DNA of 7,849 nt, taken from an uncultured bacterium (GTDB lineage: Bacteria; Edwardsbacteria; AC1; EtOH8). Under the pieces are notes generated by a model. That model was not told where the DNA came from. It searched no databases and saw only the letters and a program-made list of their open reading frames with translations. The position numbers were made by a program, and so were the translations under genes. The stretch spans positions 1 through 7,849 of the forward strand of contig CALGNM010000366.1 in assembly GCA_937958665.1 (NCBI GenBank), in the 5' to 3' direction. This document shows positions 1 to 6,796 of the stretch, one piece after another. Every line of letters begins with the position of its first letter. The first letter of the stretch is position 1.

Positions 1-45
1 GATCGTATTCGGTGACTGGAGTTCAGACGTGTGCTCTTCCGATCT
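1..45 (+). other. Illumina TruSeq adapter (P7/index/read-2 side), not genomic
   Basis: Positions 12-45 match the 34-base TruSeq read-2 adapter, from GTGACTGGAGTTC to GCTCTTCCGATCT. The three bases before the index, GAT, are what ends the P7 oligo, so 4-11 (CGTATTCG) would be an 8-base i7 index. Genomic sequence begins at 46. Any reading frame that starts here is artificial. Confidence 0.97.
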
Positions 46-588
46 CACCTGCCCGTCGTCCCGCCAGTATTCAACCTTCCCCTCCGGGCCGATCTCTTCC
101 AAAACCACCTTCTCGACCGGCTGGCCCAAAGCAATGACCAACAGTATCTCATATTTATCATCGATATCCAATGTTTTCCTCAATCCCTCCCGGTTGACCG
201 AGGCCAGCAGGCACCCGCCCCAACCTTTCTCCACCGCGCCCATCAGGATGCTCTGGGCGGCGATCCCGGCATCGTAATGCATTTTGCTGGGGCAGATTGT
301 TGTATCCCACAGCATGATGATATAGGCCGAAGGCCTCTCGCCCTCTTTGGGGCCTTTCCAATCCTTCAGGTATTTGGCCCAGGCCAGGAACGGGAACACC
401 TGTTCGTTGGTTTTGCCATCCGAGACCAGGATGTATTTAATCGGCTGGAGATTGCCGGCCGAGCCGGAAAGCCTGGCCAACTCCACCAACTCCCGCAAAG
501 TTGAGAGCTCGATCTTATGATTCTGATCGAACCGCCGATAGCTCCGGTTCTTCAGTATCAGCTCTTTGAGCATATTACCATTGTTCAT
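46..588 (-). CDS. Nitroreductase-family protein, 3' end cut off by adapter
   Basis: I translated this directly from the minus strand: 181 codons without a stop, reaching the adapter exactly on a codon boundary, so the stop codon is missing. The family is FMN-dependent nitro/flavin reductases, usually cytoplasmic dimers using NAD(P)H. Visible family marks are RSYRRFD near residues 15-21, the stretch ARLSGSAGNLQPIKYI at about 39-54 (the usual FMN-contacting SGSARNRQP-like segment), the DAGIAAQSILMGAVEKGWG helix in the middle and IALGQPVE towards the end. Members run to roughly 170-200 residues, so probably only a short C-terminal tail is lost. The start chosen is ATG at 588; a second ATG lies five codons in, and neither has a clear ribosome site. 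The gene follows a 190-base AT-rich gap, so it is probably its own transcription unit. The substrate cannot be told from sequence. Confidence 0.88.
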
Positions 589-636
589 AATAGTAGAAAC
601 TGAATTTTATCACAAATAACTTACATTTATGATTAT

Positions 637-722
637 GTCATACCTGCGAAAGCAGGTATCCAGTCATTGTTTCTGGATTCCCGCTGAAGTTTGCGCTGAA
701 TGCAATGAAGCGCGGGAATGAC
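637..722. repeat. REP/MITE-like palindromic repeat element
   Basis: An 86-base element with ends GTCAT and ATGAC. The left unit (637-663) holds a perfect 8-bp hairpin, ATACCTGC (640-647) and GCAGGTAT (652-659), closed by a GAAA loop. The right unit (673-722) has ATTCCCGC (677-684) pairing with GCGGGAAT (712-719) around a 27-base loop. ATCCAG (658-663) and CTGGAT (673-678) join the two units around a 9-base spacer. The layout is that of two inverted copies of a REP-like unit, resembling the GTCATTCCCGC-type repeats scattered through many bacterial genomes. It has no coding capacity and lies between the WG-repeat gene and the nitroreductase gene. In RNA the hairpins could also slow or stop transcription from the upstream gene. 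Confidence 0.75.
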
Positions 723-752
723 CTTATTATACAACTCAATTTCGCTTGTAAA

Positions 753-773
753 TTATCAACTATAAATTGATAA
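753..773 (-). terminator. AT-rich stem-loop just after the WG-repeat gene
   Basis: TTATCAA (753-759) and TTGATAA (767-773) form a perfect 7-bp inverted repeat with a 7-base loop, five bases beyond the stop codon of the WG-repeat gene. The position suits a transcript end or a 3' stabilising hairpin. The stem is all A/T but for one pair, and no real T-run follows on the minus strand, so it is not a canonical intrinsic terminator. Confidence 0.3.
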
Positions 774-778
774 CTCTA

Positions 779-1981
779 TTATTTCTTTGCCTTGTACACA
801 AACCTTCCGGCTTTGTTAATATAGCCCCACACCCCACCGCTGACTGTGCCTTTGGAGTTCATCTGCCCGCCGATGTTGACCAGGGCCAACCCACCCTTGA
901 AGCTCCAGGCGAAATCGAATTTGCTTTCGATGACTGTCCGTCCCTTCCGGTCGATGAAAAACCACCGGCCGCCGTCAACAATGCCGTTCTCGTTCATCCG
1001 GCCGCCCCGGTTCACCAGGGCCAGGCCCTCGGAGAAGTCCATGGCCCCGTCGTATTGCGGCACTATTACCATTTCTCCGGCCCGGTCGATGTAGCCCCGC
1101 TTGCCGCCCACCCGGATTGCAGCCAGGCCCTCATGGAAGTCGGAGCCGGCATCGAAGTGGGGGGCGATGGCCAGCTGGCCGCTGGTGTCGGCATAACCCC
1201 ATTTTTGGCCGCTCTTCACCAATGCCAGGCCCTCGGAGAAGCCGTTGGCATCCTCGAAATACAGCTGGCTGGCCTTATTGCCCGACCGGTCGATGAACCA
1301 GATCTTGTCCTCCAGCCGCACCACTGCCCGTCCCTGGGAGAATGATGAGGCATAGATGTAGCGGGGGGCGATTGTTATCCGGCCGGTGGTGTCAAGGTAT
1401 CCGTACTTCCCGTTCTCCCTGACCACGGCCAGTCCTTCGGAGAAGCTGCGGGCATCGTCATACTTGGGGTCGACCACCATCCGGCCCTGGCGGTCGATGT
1501 ATCCGTAACGGTCGTCTACCCTGACCAGGGCCAGCCCCTCCGAAAAACTGCGGGCATCTTCGTACTTGGCCTCGATGACCAGCTCCCCTTTCCGGTCGAT
1601 GTAGCCACGCTTGCCGCCCGACAGGAGCCCCAGCTCGTTGGGCTTGCCGCCCAGGTTCACCAGGGCCAGCCCCTCCGAGAATTCCTTGGCGTCATCGTAC
1701 CGGGGGTTGATCACCACCCGCCCCCGCTGATCGATGTAGCCCCACTTGCCGCCGATCACGAAGCCCATCTCGTTCCGGATGCCCCCGATGTTGACCAGGG
1801 CCAGGCCATTGGAAAAGCCGAAGGCCCAGTCGAACTCGGGTTTGATGGCCATCCTTCCCCGGGAGTCGATGTATCCGAACTTGCCCCCCTCCTGGGCCGG
1901 GAACAGCCCGGGTTCCTCCGCGGCCGCCGGCCAAGCCGACAGGGAGATCAGGCACAGTGACATCATCAAGGCGTTCTTCAT
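779..1981 (-). CDS. Secreted WG-repeat protein with ten repeats
   Basis: A 400-residue protein. Residues 1-21 look like a signal peptide with cleavage after PAAA, before EEPG, so the product is exported. The rest is a chain of WG repeats (KxGYID-x-x-G-x-x-x-I-x-P-x-Y-x-x-A-x-x-F-SEGLALV) with first residues at 34, 79, 124, 158, 192, 226, 260, 294, 339 and 384; the last is partial. Steps are 45 residues in the first two and last two repeats and 34 in the middle five. The longer steps carry an Asn/Gly-rich linker such as NIGGIRNEMG. WG-repeat proteins are common in bacteria but their roles are mostly unknown; a binding scaffold at the cell surface or in the periplasm is a guess. The start is ATG at 1981, with GGAGG five bases upstream, because an in-frame extension to 2158 would run through the slyD tail and lose the signal peptide. 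It lies 19 bases after slyD, probably co-transcribed. Confidence 0.9.
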   Translation of the reverse strand: MKNALMMSLCLISLSAWPAAAEEPGLFPAQEGGKFGYIDSRGRMAIKPEFDWAFGFSNGLALVNIGGIRNEMGFVIGGKWGYIDQRGRVVINPRYDDAKEFSEGLALVNLGGKPNELGLLSGGKRGYIDRKGELVIEAKYEDARSFSEGLALVRVDDRYGYIDRQGRMVVDPKYDDARSFSEGLAVVRENGKYGYLDTTGRITIAPRYIYASSFSQGRAVVRLEDKIWFIDRSGNKASQLYFEDANGFSEGLALVKSGQKWGYADTSGQLAIAPHFDAGSDFHEGLAAIRVGGKRGYIDRAGEMVIVPQYDGAMDFSEGLALVNRGGRMNENGIVDGGRWFFIDRKGRTVIESKFDFAWSFKGGLALVNIGGQMNSKGTVSGGVWGYINKAGRFVYKAKK

Positions 1982-1986
1982 ATCAA

Positions 1987-1991
1987 CCTCC
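1987..1991 (-). promoter_or_regulatory. Ribosome binding site of the WG-repeat gene
   Basis: GGAGG on the minus strand, five bases before the ATG at 1981. It decides the start in favour of the form with a signal peptide over the longer in-frame reading. Confidence 0.8.
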
Positions 1992-2000
1992 GCCGATGGT

Positions 2001-2558
2001 TTATTTTCCCCCGCAACAGCCGCCCTGGCCTTGCCCATGTTCGTGGTCACATTCCCCGTGATCACCATGGCCCCCGCACCCGCTTTGCCCGCCGCAGCCG
2101 CCGCATCCCCGCTGGTAGTCCTCGGGAACCGGGCCGGCCTCCACCAGTTTGAGATCAAAGGTCAGGTCCTGGCCGGCCAGGGGATGGTTGGCATCCAAGG
2201 TGGCGTGGCTGGTGGTGACGGCGGTGATGGTGGCCGGGACGTGCCGGCCGTCCTCCATGCTCAGGTGCACCCGCTTGCCCACCTCCGGCCTTAGGCCGGG
2301 GCCGAACTTGTCCAATTCTATCTCCATCACCATTTTGTCATGATGGGGGCCGTAGGCCTGGTCCGCCGGAATGGTGACCTTTTTGTTCTCGTTGAGCCTC
2401 ATGCCGTCGACCGCCTGGTCGAAGCCGGGAATCACCTGGCCGGAGCCCAGGATGAACTCCAAGGGCTCCCCGCCCTCGGAGGAGTCGAAGACCGTCCCGT
2501 CGCCCAGTGTTCCGGTGTAGTGGACCTTGACCAGATCGCCCGATTTTGCCTGCAACAT
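2001..2558 (-). CDS. slyD: SlyD-like FKBP-type peptidyl-prolyl isomerase
   Basis: A 185-residue cytoplasmic prolyl isomerase and chaperone. The FKBP fold is built from residues 1-70 and about 121-141, with GDLVKVHYTGTLGDGTVFDSS and VIPGFDQAVDGM as family marks. The insert-in-flap chaperone domain covers about 71-120. DANHPLAGQDLTF (122-134) is the SlyD signature. Residues 151-185 are a Gly-rich metal-binding tail with six Cys (152, 155, 161, 170, 181, 182) and four His (164, 167, 172, 174). In E. coli SlyD (196 residues) such a tail binds nickel and helps hydrogenase maturation; no hydrogenase or nickel gene is visible here, so that role is only possible. The start is ATG at 2558, with AAGGAA six bases upstream. 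It is the first gene of a probable two-gene operon with the WG-repeat gene. Confidence 0.95.
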   Translation of the reverse strand: MLQAKSGDLVKVHYTGTLGDGTVFDSSEGGEPLEFILGSGQVIPGFDQAVDGMRLNENKKVTIPADQAYGPHHDKMVMEIELDKFGPGLRPEVGKRVHLSMEDGRHVPATITAVTTSHATLDANHPLAGQDLTFDLKLVEAGPVPEDYQRGCGGCGGQSGCGGHGDHGECDHEHGQGQGGCCGGK

Positions 2559-2595
2559 CGTTTGTTCCTTAATGTTATTATTTCAGTTTAGAGTG

Positions 2596-2626
2596 ATTAT
2601 ACCACAGATATTATAAGCCATGACAA
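2596..2626 (-). promoter_or_regulatory. Candidate sigma-70-type promoter of slyD
   Basis: On the minus strand a perfect TATAAT (2601-2596) is preceded by TGG, giving an extended -10 (TGn). A TTGTCA box (2626-2621) is the likely -35, at a rather long 19-base spacing that an extended -10 could tolerate. A second TATAAT at 2615-2610 lies between them. Transcription would start near 2589, leaving about 30 bases of leader before the slyD ATG. This 88-base gap is the only AT-rich break between livF and slyD. Confidence 0.6.
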
Positions 2627-2646
2627 AAATGATTATGCTATTAATC
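2625..2646 (-). terminator. Weak terminator-like hairpin after livF
   Basis: Right after the livF stop codon, GATTA (2646-2642) and TAATC (2635-2631) can pair around a 6-base loop, followed by ATTTTT (2630-2625). The order of stem then T-run is right for an intrinsic terminator, but a 5-bp AT-rich stem is weak. The T-run overlaps the proposed -35 box of slyD. Read-through from livF into slyD is therefore possible. Confidence 0.3.
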
Positions 2647-3351
<705 letters not shown>

Positions 3352-3353
3352 TT

Positions 3354-3360
3354 CTCCCTC
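3354..3360 (-). promoter_or_regulatory. Ribosome binding site of livF, overlapping the upstream stop codon
   Basis: GAGGGAG on the minus strand, shortly before ATG 3351. Its first bases lie inside the TGA stop of the TPR-peptidase gene (3361-3359), so the two genes are probably translationally coupled. It decides the livF start in favour of MLEV. Confidence 0.65.
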
Positions 3361-4534
3361 ATCGCCCATCGCTACCGGCATTTCCGGAAATCGATTCCCG
3401 CCACCGGCGATCGAACTCCTCCACCGTCAGTCCATAGACCTCCTTGAAGTTATCCTCAAAACCGCCGCCCCGGGACATTTCCTCCAGCAGCATCCCCAAC
3501 AGCTGATATCCGTGGTCGCCGATCAGGAACTCCACTGCCGAGTGGCTGGCCCGGTAGGCCCGGACGGCCGAGGGCTGATCCAGCCTCATGAAGCTCTCCT
3601 TGAGCCCGGCCAGCGGCAGGTACAGGCCAGCATCTAACGGCCTCCCCTCCTGTTGCTGGGCCAGCCCTTCGTTGAACCAGGCCGGGAATTTTTTGCCCGC
3701 CACCTCGAACAGCAGGGCATGGAGAAACTCATGGGCCAGCACCCTCTCCAGGGCTGCCCGGCTCCGGCCCTGGCCGGCCGGCAGCCTGATCTTGCCGTCG
3801 AAAGCGGCCCCGGCCCAATCGGCCAGCCGGGTGACGTCGGCGAAATCCCGTCCGCTGTAAAGTACCACGGTCACCGGGCGCCGGGTAAGCCACCCCAGCT
3901 GGACACCCTGCCGGTGGCGGATCTCCTCCAGCAACCCCAGAACCTCCTCGGCCAACTGCCGGTCTTCTCCGCCCTCGAAACGAATCTCGAAATTGCCCGA
4001 TTCCCCGGATTCCAGGCCCGACTCCTGGCGGCACAATGGCTCCAGCCAGTCCAGCCGCTGGCGGACCGTTTGGTCGGCCCGGCCTCTGTCGATCCGGCCG
4101 ATGATGGCCAGGGCCGAGTCCTCCTGGTCCATCCGATAGTGGGCCTCGGCCATCAGGCAGAGCAAGGCTGGGTTCCGGGAAAGCACTTTGAGCCCGCGCC
4201 GGGATAATTCCAAAACCTCCCGGTAGTCCCCCTGTCCGATCAGCTCCCCCCCGTAGTTATAATAGGCAGCCTCCAGGTTTGCGGCAATCAGGGAATCCCG
4301 GGGGGCCAGTTGCAGGGCCCCTTCCAGGGCCGACAGGGCGGCTTGATGTTCTCCCCGGCGGGACAAGAGCACCCCCCGATCGGAGAGCTTGATCGCCTCC
4401 TCCATCCTGGCCCGGCGGCCTTCCAGCAGAGCCAGATGGCCTCGGCCCTTTAAGATGAAGATCGTCTCGACGACGATCAGGGTCAGAGCCCCCGCCAACA
4501 GCCATATTTTAACCCGCCGGCCCAGCCCGCCCAT
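3359..4534 (-). CDS. Membrane-anchored TPR protein with HExxH zinc-peptidase domain
   Basis: 391 residues in three parts. Residues 9-28 form one hydrophobic helix with no cleavage site, so a membrane anchor is likely. About 48-150 is helical with TPR-like repeats (for example LLSRRGEHQAALSALEGALQLAPRD). About 182-382 resembles the gluzincin 'peptidase MA-like' domain: HEFLH (268-272) supplies two zinc-binding His and the catalytic Glu, and E289 in WFNEGLAQ is the expected third zinc ligand. All key residues are present, so activity is likely. The substrate is unknown. Charge flanking the helix is slightly more positive after it (K29, R31, R40, R41, R43) than before (R6, R7, K9), so the side of the membrane is uncertain. 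The ATG at 4534 follows the livG stop without a gap, with GGAG (4545-4542) upstream. Its place between livG and livF is unusual and suggests co-expression with the transporter. Confidence 0.85.
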   Translation of the reverse strand: MGGLGRRVKIWLLAGALTLIVVETIFILKGRGHLALLEGRRARMEEAIKLSDRGVLLSRRGEHQAALSALEGALQLAPRDSLIAANLEAAYYNYGGELIGQGDYREVLELSRRGLKVLSRNPALLCLMAEAHYRMDQEDSALAIIGRIDRGRADQTVRQRLDWLEPLCRQESGLESGESGNFEIRFEGGEDRQLAEEVLGLLEEIRHRQGVQLGWLTRRPVTVVLYSGRDFADVTRLADWAGAAFDGKIRLPAGQGRSRAALERVLAHEFLHALLFEVAGKKFPAWFNEGLAQQQEGRPLDAGLYLPLAGLKESFMRLDQPSAVRAYRASHSAVEFLIGDHGYQLLGMLLEEMSRGGGFEDNFKEVYGLTVEEFDRRWRESISGNAGSDGR

Positions 4535-5290
4535 CTAAGCGCTCCGACCCAGATAGGCCCCTATCACCCGGGGATCGCTGCGCACCTGGTCCGGTTGGCC
4601 ACTGGCTATCAACTGCCCCCCGTCCAGCACCGCCAGCCGGTCGCAGATGCCCATCACCACCTTCATGTGGTGCTCGATCAAAAGCACCGTCACCCCCCGC
4701 TGCCGGATCCGATCTATCAGCTCCATCAGCCCGGCCACCTCGGCCGGGTTCATCCCGGCGGCCGGCTCGTCCAGGCACAGCAGGCGGGGCTGGGCCGCCA
4801 AAGCCCGGGCGATCTCCAGCCGCCGCTGGTGGCCGTAGGGCAGGCTCTTGGCCATCTGGTTAGCTGCCTCCTTGAGTCCCACTAATTCCAGCAGGTCGAC
4901 CGAGCATTTGACGGTGGCCCGTTCTTCATCCCGGGTCCTGGCGTCCCTTATCAGGGCCCCGGCCAGGCCGGCCCGGCTGCGGATATGGCAGCCCACCATG
5001 ACATTCTCCAGCGCCGTCATCTCCCGGAACAGCCTGATGTTCTGGAAGGTGCGGGAGATGCCGGCCCGGGCGGCCTGGACCTCGGAGCAACCGGTTATAT
5101 CCCTTCCCTCCAATTCAAATCTTCCGGTATCCGGGCGGGAGAGGCCGGTCAGGCAGTTGAACAGGGTGGTCTTGCCGGCCCCATTGGGGCCGATCAGCCC
5201 GAAGATGGACCCCGGGGCGATCTCCAGGCTGACCTCCTGCAGGGCCTTTAAACCCCCGAAACGCTTGGATATCCTCTCCGCCTTCAGCAT
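4535..5290 (-). CDS. livG: Branched-chain amino-acid-type ABC transporter ATPase LivG
   Basis: A 251-residue ATPase, partner of LivF in the HAAT importer family. Motifs are Walker A GPNGAGKTT (34-42), Q-loop Q83 in the hallmark SRTFQNIRLF (79-88), the signature LPYGHQRRLEIARAL (150-164) where LivG proteins use YG in place of the usual SGG, Walker B LLCLDEPAAGMNP (170-182), and the switch His H207 in IEHHMKVVM. That last stretch is usually EHDM; here Asp is His. The frame is open back to 5359, but ATG 5290 gives the family-typical MLKAERISKRFGG and avoids a 65-base overlap with the barrel gene. No ribosome site is seen before it and the barrel gene stops only four bases upstream, so translation is probably coupled. 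It ends flush against the TPR-peptidase start. Confidence 0.94.
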   Translation of the reverse strand: MLKAERISKRFGGLKALQEVSLEIAPGSIFGLIGPNGAGKTTLFNCLTGLSRPDTGRFELEGRDITGCSEVQAARAGISRTFQNIRLFREMTALENVMVGCHIRSRAGLAGALIRDARTRDEERATVKCSVDLLELVGLKEAANQMAKSLPYGHQRRLEIARALAAQPRLLCLDEPAAGMNPAEVAGLMELIDRIRQRGVTVLLIEHHMKVVMGICDRLAVLDGGQLIASGQPDQVRSDPRVIGAYLGRSA

Positions 5291-5294
5291 GGGG

Positions 5295-6188
5295 CTAAAA
5301 ATTATAGACGAAATCCACGAAGGGCACCCCCGGCAGCAGCATGTCCTCCCCCAGCACATTGGCCAGGGCCAGGTCCACCGCCAGGCCCTCGCCGAAGAAC
5401 CGGAAGCCGGCCGAGACCACCGGCTGGTCCAGTCCGGGGAACACCCAGTTCTCGGTCACCAGCGAGATCCGCCTGGACATCCGGTATTCGCCGCCCACCA
5501 TCACCATCGGGCGGTCGGCCAGCTTTCCCCCCTCGAACCCATAGCCCAGCCCGGCCGAAAAGCTGCGGTCCAGGCTGCCCTTGGTGCCCACTGCATAAAG
5601 CACCCCCACCGTGGTCCCGGCCCCCTCGTCGTCATTGAAGTCCGGCAGCTTGATCATCAGGGCCCCGGCCGCCAGGTGGAGGTCCCGGCCCACCGGGCCG
5701 CCGGCCTTGGGCATGAGGTAGACCAGTTGCTTGTCCAGGCCGCCCCCCGGCAGCAGCGACATCCCCCCGCCCAGGGTGACGTTTCCGGTGAAGCCGTAGA
5801 CGATCTGGGGGAAGAACAGGTAGGTGTCCGAGAAGTAGCCCTTTCCCTTGCCCAGCAGGTGGGCGGTCGGGCCGAAGAACAGCCGGGTGGCGTTGGGGTT
5901 GGGAAACCAGTATTCGCCCTTGACCATGGACTTGAGCGGAACCTCCTTGATCTGGATGATCTTGGCCAGGGGAATGGAGATGGTGGCCACCTCGGTCTGC
6001 AGCACAATTCCAGCCGAATCGATTTCGATAATCCGTCCCACATTGGACGAACCATCCACCGTAGTTATTATCTGCACGGTCGATGAATCGGCCAGCCTTA
6101 ACTGGCCCCTGAAGTCCGGCTGCTGGGCCAGCCCGGAACCAACTGCCGCCAGCAGCATGGCTGTGCCTATGAGAAACACGGTTTTCAT
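5295..6188 (-). CDS. Secreted predicted outer-membrane beta-barrel protein, function unknown
   Basis: 297 residues. Residues 1-21 are a signal peptide (cleavage after GLA, before QQPD). About 35-82 is a small beta-rich segment (VGRIIEIDSAGIVLQTEVATISIPLAKIIQI). From about 93 the chain starts with WFPNPNATRLFFGPTA and continues as alternating beta-strands with Gly/aromatic turns to the last residue; it ends VDFVYNF, and a C-terminal Phe is the common sorting signal for outer-membrane barrels. From memory, similar unnamed proteins with WFPNPNATR and SLVTENW motifs occur in Bacteroidetes and related phyla. A role as porin, receptor or structural barrel is not shown. The ATG at 6188 has GGAGGTG (6199-6193) upstream and shares four bases with the end of rluE. 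livG starts four bases after its stop, which places it in the same transcript. Confidence 0.85.
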   Translation of the reverse strand: MKTVFLIGTAMLLAAVGSGLAQQPDFRGQLRLADSSTVQIITTVDGSSNVGRIIEIDSAGIVLQTEVATISIPLAKIIQIKEVPLKSMVKGEYWFPNPNATRLFFGPTAHLLGKGKGYFSDTYLFFPQIVYGFTGNVTLGGGMSLLPGGGLDKQLVYLMPKAGGPVGRDLHLAAGALMIKLPDFNDDEGAGTTVGVLYAVGTKGSLDRSFSAGLGYGFEGGKLADRPMVMVGGEYRMSRRISLVTENWVFPGLDQPVVSAGFRFFGEGLAVDLALANVLGEDMLLPGVPFVDFVYNF

Positions 6189-6769
6189 TTGGCACCTCCC
6201 TCATTGTTGGTGAATATCTGTTTGCGTTCTTTGGGCGAAAGGATCCGCCAATGCCCGATCCCCAGCCCCGTCAGATAAAATCCGCCTATCTGCACCCTGA
6301 TCAGCCTCAGGGTAGGATGGCCGATGGCGGCGGTCATCCGCCGCACCTGGCGGTTCTTGCCTTCGTTTAGAGATATCTCCAGCCAGCAGGTGGGGATGCT
6401 CTGGCGAAACCGTATCGGGGGAACGCGCTCCTCCATATCCGGCTGGGGATCAAGGATCCTGGCCCGGCAGGGCAATGTCAAATGTCCCTTTATTGGCAGG
6501 CCCTGACCCAGCTTCACCAGATCCTTTGGGGAGGGAATGTTCTCCACCTGCGCCCAATAGGTGCGCTGATGTCCGTGCTTTGGGTCAAGCAATTTTGAAT
6601 TCAGCCCGGCTTCGTCAGAAAGCAGCAGCAGTCCTTCGGATCCGGCATCCAGGCGCCCCAAAGGATAGACCCCTGGGGGAAATCCGAATATAGACAGGGT
6701 GGCCTGGCCCGGATGGTCCGGAGTGAACTGGGACAGCACCCCATAGGGTTTGTTGAAGGCGATCAGCAT
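6185..6769 (-). CDS. rluE: 23S rRNA pseudouridine synthase of the RluE type
   Basis: 194 residues, belonging to the RsuA/RluB/E/F family that turns uridine in rRNA into pseudouridine. In E. coli RluE modifies U2457 of 23S rRNA; the same site here is inferred. Visible motifs are NKPYGVLSQFT (6-16), GRLDAGSEGLLLLSD (38-52) with catalytic Asp 41, and NEGKNRQVRRMTAAIGHPTLRLIR (135-158). The N-terminal S4 domain of RsuA and RluB is absent, as expected for RluE, and the length suits RluE. The start is ATG at 6769; no good ribosome site precedes it, but the N-terminus fits the family and no better start is seen. Its TGA overlaps the barrel gene's ATG. A housekeeping rRNA-modification gene at the head of a transporter cluster is probably chance neighbourhood. 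GC content looks lower than in the flanking genes. Confidence 0.92.
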   Translation of the reverse strand: MLIAFNKPYGVLSQFTPDHPGQATLSIFGFPPGVYPLGRLDAGSEGLLLLSDEAGLNSKLLDPKHGHQRTYWAQVENIPSPKDLVKLGQGLPIKGHLTLPCRARILDPQPDMEERVPPIRFRQSIPTCWLEISLNEGKNRQVRRMTAAIGHPTLRLIRVQIGGFYLTGLGIGHWRILSPKERKQIFTNNEGGAK

Positions 6770-6796
6770 CGGAAAGGCCCCGCTATCCGGTCAGCC

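Noticed and set aside
29-504. Two plus-strand open frames starting with GTG at 29 and 31
   Set aside because: Both begin inside the Illumina adapter and run antisense to the nitroreductase gene.
589-660. Promoter for the nitroreductase gene
   Set aside because: TAAAAT at 609-604 on the minus strand could be a -10 box, but the only good -35-like box (ATGACA, 641-636) is 26 bases away. I could not support a specific promoter.
637-722. CRISPR repeat or attachment site
   Set aside because: There is one palindromic element only, with no regularly spaced copies, no spacer series and no integrase or tRNA gene nearby.
1982-2158. A 59-residue N-terminal extension of the WG-repeat protein
   Set aside because: It overlaps the slyD tail in another frame, reads as low-complexity Ala/Gly, and would bury a good signal peptide; GGAGG before ATG 1981 marks the real start.
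767-2294. Plus-strand open frames across the WG-repeat gene, up to 192 codons
   Set aside because: They mirror the repeat pattern of the real gene on the opposite strand and show no independent start signals.
5296-5310. TATAAT near the end of the barrel gene as an internal promoter for livG
   Set aside because: It encodes the terminal VYNF residues and no -35-like box is found at a suitable distance.
5291-5359. Longer LivG start with a Cys-rich N-terminus
   Set aside because: The extra 23 residues overlap the barrel gene by 65 bases and match nothing typical of LivG, whose N-terminus normally looks like that at 5290.
4848-6086. A 412-codon open frame on the plus strand
   Set aside because: It is antisense to livG and the barrel gene, both of which have clear motifs or a signal peptide. 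Its product is rich in His, Gln, Pro and Gly without recognisable domains and it lacks a ribosome site. GC-rich third codon positions in the real genes explain its length.
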